A stretch of 64,000 bases of DNA from Rhodopseudomonas telluris (GTDB taxonomy: Bacteria > Pseudomonadota > Alphaproteobacteria > Rhizobiales > Xanthobacteraceae): assembly GCF_042432815.1 (NCBI RefSeq), contig NZ_JBHLWM010000003.1:496001-560000 (forward strand), in the 5' to 3' direction. The translations under genes and the position numbers were made by a program. The notes below the pieces were generated by a model. That model saw only the letters and a list, made by a program, of their open reading frames with translations. It ran no database searches and was not told where the DNA came from. This document shows positions 39,066-47,533 of this stretch, one piece after another. How positions within the stretch are numbered: position 1 is the first letter of the stretch; the number at the start of each line of letters is the position of its first letter.

Positions 39066-40358
39066 TCACGGCCGGGTCTGCCCGGTGCCATGCACCCGGT
39101 ATTTGAAGGTCGTGAGCTGCTCGGCGCCGACCGGGCCGCGCGCGTGGAATTTGCCGGTCGCGATGCCGATCTCGGCGCCGAAGCCGAATTCGCCGCCATC
39201 GGCGAACTGGGTCGAGGCGTTGTGCAGCACGATCGCGGAGTCGACCTCGGCGAGAAATTTGGCCGCTGCCTGCGCATCCTCGGCGACGATCGCATCGGTA
39301 TGGTGCGAGCCGTGCTGATGGATATGCGCGATCGCCGCATCGACGCCGTCGACCAGCTTGGCGGCGATCACGGCGTCGAGATACTCGGTGTCCCAGTCCT
39401 GCTCGGCGGCCGGTGCCACCCGGGCGTCGACCCGCTGCACGGCATCGTCGCCGCGGACTTCACAGCCGGACTCGATCAGCATGGTGATCAGCGGCGCCAG
39501 ATGCGTCGCGGCCGCGGCACGGTCGACCAGCAGAGTCTCGGCCGCGCCGCAGACGCCGGTGCGGCGCATCTTGGCGTTCAGCACGATCGATTTCGCCATG
39601 TCGAGATCTGCGCTGCGATCGACATAGACATGGTTGACGCCTTCGAGATGCGCGAACACCGGGACGCGGGCCTCGCTCTCGACCCGCGCCACCAGGCTCT
39701 TGCCGCCGCGCGGCACGATCACATCGACGTTGCCGTCGAGGCCCGACAGCAGCAGGCCGACGGCGGCGCGATCGCGGGTCGGCACCAGCGTGATCGCCGC
39801 CTCGGGCAGCCCCGCCTCGCGCAGGCCCTGCACGAGGCAGTCGTGGATCGCGCGGCCGGAGCGGAAGCTCTCCGATCCACCGCGCAGGATCACGGCATTG
39901 CCCGACTTCAGGCACAGCACGCCGGCGTCGGCGGTGACGTTGGGGCGGCTCTCATAGATCACGGCGACGACGCCGAGCGGAACGCGGACGCGTTCGATCG
40001 TCATGCCGTTGGGCCGCTGCCAGCTCTCGGTCACGGTACCGACCGGATCGGGAATGCCGCGCACCACCGCAATGCCCTCGGCCATCGCCTCGACCCGCGC
40101 GGGCGTCAGAGTCAGCCGGTCGAGGAACGCCGAATTGGCGCCGGACGCCGTGGCGTCGGCGACGTCCTCGGCATTGGCGGCAAGGATCTTGTCGTCGTCA
40201 GCGCGGATCGCCCGCTCCATCGCTTCCAGCGCGCGGTTCTTCTGCTCCGGCGGCGCCAGCGCCAGCACCCGGGCGGCAACGCGGGCGCTGCGTCCCAGAT
40301 CGGTCATCAGCGTCGACAATTCGGCGCTGCCGTCGATGGCTTTGAGCGAGGCGGTCAT
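39066..40358 (-). CDS. proA: Glutamate-5-semialdehyde dehydrogenase (gamma-glutamyl phosphate reductase)
   Basis: A 430-residue NADP-dependent enzyme of proline synthesis. The blocks VPLGVVAVIYESRPNVTADAGVLCLKSGNAVILRGGSE and RTGVCGAAETLLVDRA (with the catalytic Cys) are diagnostic. I chose the ATG at 40358 (MTASLKAIDG) and not the upstream in-frame Met. Its usual partner proB is about 670 bases further upstream on the same strand, separated by a parDE pair on the other strand. Confidence 0.95.
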   Translation of the reverse strand: MTASLKAIDGSAELSTLMTDLGRSARVAARVLALAPPEQKNRALEAMERAIRADDDKILAANAEDVADATASGANSAFLDRLTLTPARVEAMAEGIAVVRGIPDPVGTVTESWQRPNGMTIERVRVPLGVVAVIYESRPNVTADAGVLCLKSGNAVILRGGSESFRSGRAIHDCLVQGLREAGLPEAAITLVPTRDRAAVGLLLSGLDGNVDVIVPRGGKSLVARVESEARVPVFAHLEGVNHVYVDRSADLDMAKSIVLNAKMRRTGVCGAAETLLVDRAAAATHLAPLITMLIESGCEVRGDDAVQRVDARVAPAAEQDWDTEYLDAVIAAKLVDGVDAAIAHIHQHGSHHTDAIVAEDAQAAAKFLAEVDSAIVLHNASTQFADGGEFGFGAEIGIATGKFHARGPVGAEQLTTFKYRVHGTGQTRP

Positions 40359-40403
40359 GGGCGAAGCCTGAAATCCGTGGTCTGTCATGTAAATAGGCGG
40401 AAT

Positions 40404-40418
40404 TTGGCGGTACGCCAA
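40404..40418. promoter_or_regulatory. Short palindrome in the proA-parD divergent gap
   Basis: TTGGCG, GTA, CGCCAA lies about 58 bases ahead of the parD-like start and 46 bases ahead of proA. Autoregulated antitoxins bind palindromes in this position. It is a candidate operator by symmetry and location only. Confidence 0.35.
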
Positions 40419-40475
40419 GCTGGTTGCGGGGAAACCGGGTGATGCCTATCCTTTGGGTGTTCTCGGGAGGCGCAG

Positions 40476-40733
40476 ATGGCCGGAAACTACACTCTGGACG
40501 AGCACTCGGCGGCATTCGTCGAAAGACTGGTGGAAAGCGGCCGCTACGAGACGGCCGACGACGTGTTGCGCGACAGCGTTCGCCTGATGCAGGCGCGGGA
40601 AGCCAAGCTCGATACGCTGCGGGCCGAGATCCAGAAGGGGCTGGACAGCGGGCCGATGGAAGAGGTCGGCGACATGTTCGAACGTATCAAGACCGAGGGA
40701 CGCAGGCGGCTGGCAGCGGAACGTGGCGACTAG
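40476..40733 (+). CDS. Type II antitoxin, ParD family
   Basis: An 85-residue ribbon-helix-helix antitoxin. The core NYTLDEHSAAFVERLVESGRYETADDVLRDSVRLMQAREAKLDTLR is characteristic of ParD/CC2985-type proteins, with the RHH at residues 3-45 and a toxin-wrapping C-terminal helix. GGGAGG lies five bases ahead of the ATG. The 3' end overlaps the toxin gene by 11 bases. It sits alone between proA and proB. Confidence 0.9.
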   Translation: MAGNYTLDEHSAAFVERLVESGRYETADDVLRDSVRLMQAREAKLDTLRAEIQKGLDSGPMEEVGDMFERIKTEGRRRLAAERGD

Positions 40734-41019
40734 GGCGCGGAAAAGTCCGCAAGCCGAGCGCGATATTGCGGCGATCTGGCGTTTTGTCGCAGAAGATAGC
40801 GCCGACGCTGCGGATCGCCTCCTCGAAGCCATCGAGAAGGTGTTTGACGTTCTGGTGCAATCACCTTTAGTCGGACGAGCGCGCCCGGAATTGTCCCCGA
40901 AGTTGCGCAGCTTTCCGTCGGGAAGCTACGTCCTTTACTATCTCCCCCTGAAGGACGGCGTGGTTATCGTTCGCGTTCTGCACGGACGGCAGGACATCTC
41001 CCCTGAGGACTTCAGGTAA
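40723..41019 (+). CDS. Type II toxin, RelE/ParE family
   Basis: A 98-residue ParE-like toxin. The pattern SPQAERDIAAIWRFVAEDSADAADRLLEAIEKVF, LVQSPLVGRARPELSPKLRSFPSGSYVLYYLPLKDGVVIVRVLHGRQDI fits ParE, which poisons gyrase. It overlaps the antitoxin by 11 bases, the standard coupling. The target is known for the family, not shown here. It converges on the proB 3' end with three bases between them. Confidence 0.9.
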   Translation: MATRARKSPQAERDIAAIWRFVAEDSADAADRLLEAIEKVFDVLVQSPLVGRARPELSPKLRSFPSGSYVLYYLPLKDGVVIVRVLHGRQDISPEDFR

Positions 41020-41022
41020 ACG

Positions 41023-42153
41023 TCACCCTGGCGCCGTCCCCACCACCAAATCGTCGCGATGGATCATCTCGGCGCGGCCGGTGATGCCGAGGATCATCAT
41101 CACGTCGGACGACGAGCGTCCCTTGATCCTGTCGGCGTCGTCGGCGTCGTAAGCGACGAGGCCGCGGCCGATTTCATGCGTATCCGGGCCGCGGACGATC
41201 ACCGCGTCGCCGCGGGCGAACTGACCGTCGATGCGGATTACGCCGGCCGGCAGCAGGCTCTTGCCGGCGCGCAGCGCCACCACGGCGCCGGCGTCGATCG
41301 TCAGCGTGCCCTTGGGCTCCAGCGAGCCGGCGATCCAGCGCTTTCGCGCGGTCACGGGATTGGCCGGGGTCAGAAACCAGGTACACGGGCCGCCGTCGGC
41401 GATCGCTTTCAGCGGATGGTCGATCTTGCCGGAGGCGATCAGCATGTGGGTGCCGGCGGATGTCGCGATCTTGCCGGCCTCGATCTTGGTCCGCATCCCG
41501 CCGCGCGACAGCTCGGAGCCCGCCGCGCCGGCCATGCCTTCGATCTCAGCGGTGATGGATTCCACCACCGGAATCAGCGTCGCATCCGGATTGCTGCCCG
41601 GCGGCGCGGTGTAGAGGCCGTCGATGTCCGACAGCAGGATCAGCAGGTCCGCGCTGGCCATGGTGGCGACGCGGGCCGCGAGGCGGTCGTTGTCGCCGTA
41701 GCGGATCTCGGTGGTGGCGACCGTGTCGTTCTCGTTGATCACCGGCACCGCGCGCCATTCCAGCAGCTTGCCGATGGTGGAGCGGGCGTTGAGATAGCGG
41801 CGGCGCTCCTCGGTGTCCTGGAAGGTGACGAGGATCTGGCCGGCGCCGATGTCGTGGGCGCCGAGCACCTCCGACCAGGTCCGCGCCAGCGCGATCTGGC
41901 CGACGGCGGCGGCGGCCTGGCTCTCCTCGAGCTTGAGCGGGCCGCGCGGCAGCTTCAATCGGCTGCGGCCGAGCGCGATCGAGCCCGACGACACGATCAT
42001 CACGTCGCGGCCGCCGCGATGCAGCTCGGCAATGTCGGCGGCGAGCGCGGCGAGCCAGTCCGCCCGCACCTCGCCGGCGTTCGAGTCGATCAGCAGCGAG
42101 GAGCCGACCTTGACGACGATGCGGCGGAAATCATGAAGCTTCGGGCTGGCCAT
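41023..42153 (-). CDS. proB: Glutamate 5-kinase
   Basis: A 376-residue enzyme with an N-terminal amino-acid kinase domain (RRIVVKVGSSLLID, IVSSGSIALG, INENDTVAT, GDNDRLAARVA) and a C-terminal PUA domain (about residues 280-365, KGTLTIDAGAVVALRAGKSLLPAGV). The ATG at 42153 is the family start. Its normal partners are obg upstream and proA downstream; here both are displaced by inserted genes. Confidence 0.95.
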   Translation of the reverse strand: MASPKLHDFRRIVVKVGSSLLIDSNAGEVRADWLAALAADIAELHRGGRDVMIVSSGSIALGRSRLKLPRGPLKLEESQAAAAVGQIALARTWSEVLGAHDIGAGQILVTFQDTEERRRYLNARSTIGKLLEWRAVPVINENDTVATTEIRYGDNDRLAARVATMASADLLILLSDIDGLYTAPPGSNPDATLIPVVESITAEIEGMAGAAGSELSRGGMRTKIEAGKIATSAGTHMLIASGKIDHPLKAIADGGPCTWFLTPANPVTARKRWIAGSLEPKGTLTIDAGAVVALRAGKSLLPAGVIRIDGQFARGDAVIVRGPDTHEIGRGLVAYDADDADRIKGRSSSDVMMILGITGRAEMIHRDDLVVGTAPG

Positions 42154-42634
42154 CGAACACGGATCTGGGATTTGGCGCATTGCCGCGCCGAGGGATGCAA
42201 CGCGTCGTTTTGCAGCACGCCACCGGCCGGCGCAAGCCGCGGCAAGCGGCCGGCAGGTCAGCGGCCGCAAGCGATCCGATGGTCCCACCCTCCGCTTGCC
42301 GACGCGCGGCATGTCCGTTGTCGCCCGGGTCCAACGATGCGCGGCAAGTTGAAATCAATAGCGGGAGGGCCAGTCACCGCCGTTCGCCAGCAACGGCCCA
42401 TCCCGCACTTCCCGGCGGGACTTCACCCAGCGGGCCTGCGGCCTGCCAAGCGCACGCCACAGACGCTCGGCGGTTCATCGTCAACGGAGCGGGGCGGGGG
42501 CGCCTGAGAACGCGCGCCTTGGTGGCCGCGATCCCCAAAAGGAACTTCGCTCTCACCCTGGCATTCACATCTCGACGATGTGTCCGATCCAAGTGTGAGT
42601 ATCAGCGATTTTAGCCCCAACCGACATCCAGCTT
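42154..42634. other. 481-base gap between proB and the accessory cassette
   Basis: I see no gene with family similarity here. It must hold the proB promoter on the minus strand and that of the cassette on the plus strand. A short frame from an ATG at 42580 reads into the next gene out of frame and is not convincing. Confidence 0.6.
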
Positions 42635-43717
42635 TTGCTCACCCGCACCGAAGCGTTTGCCGCGCGGGCGTTCGCATGCGCCGCGGCGTCGGACGCCACT
42701 GCGGCGGTCGACGGGAGCCTGTGGGCCGAATTCCATCGGTCCGCTCTGGCCACGGCGGCGTTTCCAGAATCGCTCGGCGGCCTTGGGCTGATCGATTCCG
42801 ATCGCCAGAGCGAGTTGTGCACGGTGCTGCGGCTGCTCGGCGCCGGCGATCTGTCGACCGCACGGCTGATCGAAGGCCACATCAATGCGATCGCCCTGGT
42901 CTGCCGGTACGGCACAGCGGCGCAGCAAGCCTCGCTGGCGTCCGATGTGCGCGACGGCGCCTTCGCCGCCGTGTGGGGCGCCGACGATGCGGCCGGGCTG
43001 AAGATCGTCAGTCGGGTAGACCATGACGAATTGCGCGGGCGCAAGATCCTCGCTTCGGGCGCTGGCTTCGTGACGCGCCCCATCGTCACCGCCAAGTCCG
43101 GTGACGATCAGTACATGTATCTGTTGCGGATCGCGCCGGATCATCCCGTCGACCTCAGTGGCTGGACCGCGCAGGGCATGCGGTCGACGGCGACCGGCGC
43201 GATCGACCTCACCGGCATGCGGATCGGCCCTGACGAACAGGTCGGCGGCGCAGGCGACTTCATGCGCCAGCCATATCTGTCGGGCGGCGCCTGGCGTTTC
43301 TGCGCGGCGCATCTCGGTGCGATGGAGCGCTTGGTCGAATTGTTTCGGCATCATTTGGTATCGCGCGGCCGGGCCGAGGATCCGTATCAGCTGCAGCGCG
43401 TCGCCACCTGCGTCGCCGCGGCGCGCACCGTGCGGTTCTGGGTCGAGGAGGCCGCGCGCCGGTTCGGCAGCGACGCCGATGCGGAGGCAATTGTGGCTTT
43501 CGCCAATATGACCCGGATGGTCACCGAGCGCGCTGCGCTCGACATCATGGAGAACGTCCAGCGCGGCGTCGGCCTGCTCGCGTTCATCCGGCCCGACCCG
43601 ATCGAGCGGATCTGTCGCGACCTGGCGACCTATCTGCGTCAGCCGGTGCCGGATCTGGCGATGAGTAACGCGGCCCGTGCGTGGCTGACTTCGTCGCTGC
43701 CTGTAGGAGAGTTTTGA
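42635..43717 (+). CDS. Acyl-CoA dehydrogenase-like flavoprotein
   Basis: A 360-residue protein with the acyl-CoA dehydrogenase arrangement: an N-terminal helical domain (AAFPESLGGLGLID), a central beta domain (VWGADDAAGLKIV, then WTAQGMRSTATGAIDLTGMRI) and a C-terminal helical bundle. The catalytic Glu is not obvious and the length is slightly below the family norm. The only in-frame start is a TTG at 42635; no ATG or GTG precedes it before the stop at 42596, so the N-terminus is uncertain. It is first of a tight three-gene unit and its stop abuts the TTG of the next gene. The substrate is unknown. Confidence 0.75.
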   Translation: MLTRTEAFAARAFACAAASDATAAVDGSLWAEFHRSALATAAFPESLGGLGLIDSDRQSELCTVLRLLGAGDLSTARLIEGHINAIALVCRYGTAAQQASLASDVRDGAFAAVWGADDAAGLKIVSRVDHDELRGRKILASGAGFVTRPIVTAKSGDDQYMYLLRIAPDHPVDLSGWTAQGMRSTATGAIDLTGMRIGPDEQVGGAGDFMRQPYLSGGAWRFCAAHLGAMERLVELFRHHLVSRGRAEDPYQLQRVATCVAAARTVRFWVEEAARRFGSDADAEAIVAFANMTRMVTERAALDIMENVQRGVGLLAFIRPDPIERICRDLATYLRQPVPDLAMSNAARAWLTSSLPVGEF

Positions 43718-44458
43718 TTGCTCGCCTCGGCATATCTCGACGCGATCCGCCGCCTGCCGATCGGCTCGCTCGCTGATATCACGGGTGGTGAGCCCTGTGT
43801 AGTGCTGTCGCCGCATCCCGATGACGAATCGCTCGGCGCCGGCGGTCTGATCGCCGCGGCCTGCGACGCCGGCCAGCGCATCGAGGTCGTTTTGATTACG
43901 GATGGCGGCGCTTCCCATCTGAACTCGCCGAGCTACCCCCGGCAACGTCTGATCGAACTGCGACGCTCAGAGCTCGAACGGGCCGCCCAATTGCTTGGAC
44001 TGCCGCCCGAGCACGTTCATCATCTCGGATTGCCCGACACCCAGGCGCCGACCCAAGGACCGCCGTTCGATGCCGCCGTCGATGCGATCGCAGCGATCTG
44101 CGCTCATGCGTCAGCCAGATCTCTGCTGGTGACGTGGGACGGCGATCCGCATTGCGATCATCAAGCGACGGCGCGTATCGCCGAGGCGGTTTGCCGGCAG
44201 CACCCGGAGATCGCGCTGTGGGCGTTTCCGATCTGGGGCTGGCATCTCGATCCGGCCGAGCCGCTGAACCGGCCGTCACCCGTGGGACTGCGGCTCGACA
44301 TTTCGGCGCAGCAGGTCCGCAAGCGCGCGGCGATCGACGCCCACGTCTCGCAGATGACCGATCTGATCGATGACGATCCGGATGGCTTCCGCTTCACCGA
44401 CCAGACCCTGGCGCCGTTCGTTGGCCCTTACGAGTACTATTTGAAGGTCACGCTATGA
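43718..44458 (+). CDS. PIG-L family deacetylase
   Basis: A 246-residue zinc-dependent LmbE/PIG-L deacetylase. The metal motif SPHPDDESLGAGG is near residue 29 and the second one, DGDPHCDHQATA, near residue 145. Members remove acetyl from GlcNAc-type sugars (PIG-L, MshB, BshB). The start is a TTG at 43718 that immediately follows the stop of the preceding gene; AGGAGA seven bases ahead supports it. Its stop overlaps the next ATG (ATGA). Context with a NodS-like methyltransferase and a GT2 suggests an aminosugar conjugate. Confidence 0.9.
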   Translation: MLASAYLDAIRRLPIGSLADITGGEPCVVLSPHPDDESLGAGGLIAAACDAGQRIEVVLITDGGASHLNSPSYPRQRLIELRRSELERAAQLLGLPPEHVHHLGLPDTQAPTQGPPFDAAVDAIAAICAHASARSLLVTWDGDPHCDHQATARIAEAVCRQHPEIALWAFPIWGWHLDPAEPLNRPSPVGLRLDISAQQVRKRAAIDAHVSQMTDLIDDDPDGFRFTDQTLAPFVGPYEYYLKVTL

Positions 44459-45036
44459 GCCGCCGGACCGAGACGATCGCGGCCGACTATTTCGAGCAGA
44501 AATACCGTGCCGACATCGATCCGTGGCGATTTCGCAGCAGCGACTACGAACGAGAGAAGTATCAGTCGACGCTGGCGGCGCTCGGCCATCCGCGGTTCGC
44601 CTCGGCGCTGGAAGTCGGCTGTTCGATCGGCGTGTTGACGGCCAAGCTCGCGCCGCGCTGCGACAAGCTGCTCGCCATCGACGCATCGCAAACCGCGATC
44701 GAGGCGGCGCGTGCGGGCGGTGTGCCTGCCAACGTCACGTTCGAGGTCGCAACACTGCCGCAGCAGTTTCCGTCCGGGCCATTCGATCTGATCTTGCTGT
44801 CGGAGGTCCTGTACTACTTCGCGACGCCTGACCTGGTACGCGTGGCGCAGCAGTGCATCGACGCACTGCTGCCAGACGGCGAGATCATCCTGTGCCATTG
44901 GCTCGGCGAAACCGATTATCCGCTGACCGGGCTCGAATCCAGCGATCAGTTTGCCGAGGCGGTGGCGGCTAGGCTGCCGGTTCGAGCCATCGCGAACGAC
45001 GAGGTGTATCGGCTGGAGCGATTGTCGGCGCGCTGA
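44455..45036 (+). CDS. NodS-like SAM-dependent methyltransferase
   Basis: A 193-residue methyltransferase. DYFEQKYRADIDPWRFRSSDYEREKYQSTL is the NodS-family opening, then the SAM motif LEVGCSIGVLTAKLA and LLSEVLYYF. NodS N-methylates the free amine of the deacetylated terminal glucosamine in Nod factors. That is a suggestive match because the preceding gene is a deacetylase and overlaps this one by four bases. The protein is not in a nod context. Its 3' end overlaps the convergent glycosyltransferase gene by 68 bases. Confidence 0.88.
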   Translation: MSRRTETIAADYFEQKYRADIDPWRFRSSDYEREKYQSTLAALGHPRFASALEVGCSIGVLTAKLAPRCDKLLAIDASQTAIEAARAGGVPANVTFEVATLPQQFPSGPFDLILLSEVLYYFATPDLVRVAQQCIDALLPDGEIILCHWLGETDYPLTGLESSDQFAEAVAARLPVRAIANDEVYRLERLSAR

Positions 45037-46144
45037 CCCGCAGCCGAAGCTGGCGCAAGATCAACCTGGCGACCGCGATCTGCCGCGGCAAATCGGACGG
45101 TCGAAGCGGCGCGCCGCGCTGCAAGGCCGGGCTGTCGCGGCTGATCCGTAGCCAGGCTTCCTCGAACGCGATGCCGGGCTCCGCCAGCAGTCGCATCGTC
45201 TCCTTCGACACCTGCCAGCCACGCGGCAGATCGCGATGTGCCGGCGGTTCGGCCAGCAGACGCCGCAGATGACCGCGATAGATCGAACGCCGCGTCGCCT
45301 GCAGGGCGGGTTCGAGATCGTCGTCGCACGGCGCGTCGGTCTGTTCGTGCCGCAGCCGCATGGTATCGGCCGCGCCGCCCTGCGCGCGGCCGTCGAGCCG
45401 ACACGACGTCATCACCGACACTGCCATCGAATGGCGCACCTTGAAGCCGGCGCGCTCGAGCGCAGCCGTCAGCGCGGAATCTTCGCCGACCGGACGCGGC
45501 GGCAGGCCGCCGATCGCCTGATAGGAAGCGAGCGTCAGCGCCAGGCTTGCGCCGGACGACACCCGATGGTTCGGCCACGGATCATGCGGGCGCGGGTCGC
45601 AGCGGGCGTCGATCTCGGCGAGCAATCGCAAATACGTGTCTTCCAACCGCCCGCGGGCCAGGAAGGCGCTGCCGAGGCCGACGATTTCCAGCGGCTCGGC
45701 GTCGATGTAGCCGGCGACGCTATCGACGCCGCTCTGCATCTCGCGCAGCGTTGCGGCGAACCAGGTCGGCGATACGCAGCTGTCGGCATCGGTGGTCAGG
45801 ATCAGGCCGTCCGCGGCGCCGCGCTCGATCAGGCGCGCCGCCGCGAGGTCCATCGCCTGCTTGCGGGCGCGGCCGGCGGAGAGCTGATCCGGCGGCAATT
45901 GCGACTCGATCACCACGACCGGATGCGGCACCAGGGCGGCGAAGTCGCGGACGACCGCTGCGGTGTCGTCTGTGCAATTATTGGCGAAGATCAGAATTTC
46001 GAATGCGCCGGTGCGGACCGGAGCGCCGGCTTCGTCGCGCTGCATCGCCAGCGCGGACAGGCAGCGGCGGATGCGTTGGGCTTCGTTGTGTGCGGGGATA
46101 GCCACAATGGCGCGGCCGGCACTGAAACTGCGGTCGGCCGTCAT
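44969..46144 (-). CDS. Glycosyltransferase family 2 protein
   Basis: A 391-residue GT-A fold enzyme without membrane helices. The nucleotide-binding start is AIVAIPAHNEAQRIRRCLSAL, the DxD is in LILTTDADSCVSPTWF, and the catalytic-base region is in PVGEDSALTAALERAG. A C-terminal stretch of about 130 residues is extra and unrecognised. The ATG at 46144 has GAGGT five bases ahead. It is convergent with the NodS-like gene, and the coding regions overlap by 68 bases. Donor and acceptor are unknown. Confidence 0.85.
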   Translation of the reverse strand: MTADRSFSAGRAIVAIPAHNEAQRIRRCLSALAMQRDEAGAPVRTGAFEILIFANNCTDDTAAVVRDFAALVPHPVVVIESQLPPDQLSAGRARKQAMDLAAARLIERGAADGLILTTDADSCVSPTWFAATLREMQSGVDSVAGYIDAEPLEIVGLGSAFLARGRLEDTYLRLLAEIDARCDPRPHDPWPNHRVSSGASLALTLASYQAIGGLPPRPVGEDSALTAALERAGFKVRHSMAVSVMTSCRLDGRAQGGAADTMRLRHEQTDAPCDDDLEPALQATRRSIYRGHLRRLLAEPPAHRDLPRGWQVSKETMRLLAEPGIAFEEAWLRISRDSPALQRGAPLRPSDLPRQIAVARLILRQLRLRVSAPTIAPADTPRRSRWLEPAA

Positions 46145-46313
46145 CGATACCTCACCCACTGATACGCTTCCATCACCCGGTTGCGGCGCAAGGCGATTCA
46201 CGCCGTCGCTGTGGGAAAGTGATGGTGCGCGATTCCGTTCCGCCGCGCGCGGCGTGGCTGCTGCTGATTGGTCGCCTCAGCGCCGCCGGATGCCGGTGAG
46301 ACGGCTGTGCCGA

Positions 46314-47375
46314 TCAGGCGTCCTGCGGCGCCCAGGGCTTGGCATCGGCCGCGTTCTCGGCGGCGCCCTTCGCCTTGTCGGACACCGGCGCTTCGCCGAT
46401 CACGGCGGCGAGCCCGCGCAAGGCCTCGGGCACGCCCTGCCCGGTAATGCCGGAGATCAGCAGCGGCGTCTTCTTGGCGGCGCGCTTCAGCCGGTCCTTC
46501 TGCTTCTTCAGCTCGTCCGGCTCGACCGCATCGATCTTGTTCAGCGCCACGATCTCGATCTTGTCGGCCAGCGTCTCCGCATAGGCTTCGAGTTCGCCGC
46601 GCACGGTCTTGTAGGCCTTGCCGGCGTGCTCGCAGGTGGCGTCGATCAGATGCAGCAGCACCCTGCAGCGCTCGACGTGGCCGAGGAAACGGTCGCCGAG
46701 GCCGGCGCCCTCATGGGCGCCCTCGATCAGGCCGGGAATGTCCGCCAGCACGAATTCGCGGCCGTCGGCATTCACCACGCCGAGCTGCGGATGCAGGGTG
46801 GTGAACGGATAGTCGGCGATCTTCGGCTTGGCGGCGCTGACCTTGGACAGGAAGGTCGATTTGCCCGCGTTCGGCAGGCCGACCAGCCCGGCATCTGCAA
46901 TCAGCTTCAGCCGGAGCCAGATCCAGCGTTCCTCGCCGGGCAGACCCGGATTGGCGTGGCGCGGCGCGCGGTTGGTCGACGATTTGAAGTGCGCGTTGCC
47001 GAAGCCGCCATTGCCGCCCTCGGCCAGCACGAAGCGCTCCCCGACCTTGGTGAAGTCGTGGATCAGCGTTTCCTTGTCCTCGTCGAAGATCTGGGTACCG
47101 ACCGGGACCTTCAGCACGACGTTTTTGCCGTTGGCGCCATGGCGGTCGCTGCCCATGCCGTTGACGCCCTTCTGGGCCTTGAAGTGCTGCTGATAGCGAT
47201 AGTCGATCAGCGTGTTGAGCCCGTCGGCCGCCTCGACGATGACGTCGCCGCCGCGGCCGCCATTGCCGCCGTTCGGTCCACCGAACTCGATGAACTTCTC
47301 GCGGCGGAACGCCACGCAGCCGTTCCCGCCGTCGCCGGAGCGGATGTAAACCTTGGCTTCATCGAGGAATTTCAT
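46314..47375 (-). CDS. obgE: GTPase ObgE/CgtA
   Basis: A 353-residue essential GTPase in 50S assembly and stress response. The glycine-rich Obg fold is at the N-terminus (VYIRSGDGGNGCVAFRREKF, GGPNGGNGGRGGDV). The GTPase domain has GLPNAGKSTFLSKVSAAKPKIADYPFTT, DIPGLIEGAHEG and NKID. The short Ala-rich C-terminal tail is variable in the family. Start ATG 47375. Its usual neighbour proB lies about 4 kb away across the accessory cassette. Confidence 0.96.
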   Translation of the reverse strand: MKFLDEAKVYIRSGDGGNGCVAFRREKFIEFGGPNGGNGGRGGDVIVEAADGLNTLIDYRYQQHFKAQKGVNGMGSDRHGANGKNVVLKVPVGTQIFDEDKETLIHDFTKVGERFVLAEGGNGGFGNAHFKSSTNRAPRHANPGLPGEERWIWLRLKLIADAGLVGLPNAGKSTFLSKVSAAKPKIADYPFTTLHPQLGVVNADGREFVLADIPGLIEGAHEGAGLGDRFLGHVERCRVLLHLIDATCEHAGKAYKTVRGELEAYAETLADKIEIVALNKIDAVEPDELKKQKDRLKRAAKKTPLLISGITGQGVPEALRGLAAVIGEAPVSDKAKGAAENAADAKPWAPQDA

Positions 47376-47533
47376 GGGGCCATCCGTATCGCACCGGGAG
47401 GGGGCGCGGCAACAGCAGTGATGGGGCAAAGCGCGCCGTTCGGTCCCATCCGTCAGCCTTGCGCGGGCCTGCCGCGCTGGCGATAAGCGCCTGCCGAGCC
47501 GTCCGCCGGCTCCGCAAAGGGTACCGGTCCGAT

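Noticed and set aside
42580..43026. Frame starting at an ATG at 42580, ahead of the acyl-CoA dehydrogenase-like gene
   Set aside because: It is in a different reading frame from the family-like sequence and turns into Arg-rich shadow; a frameshift at the 5' end cannot be excluded but is not shown.
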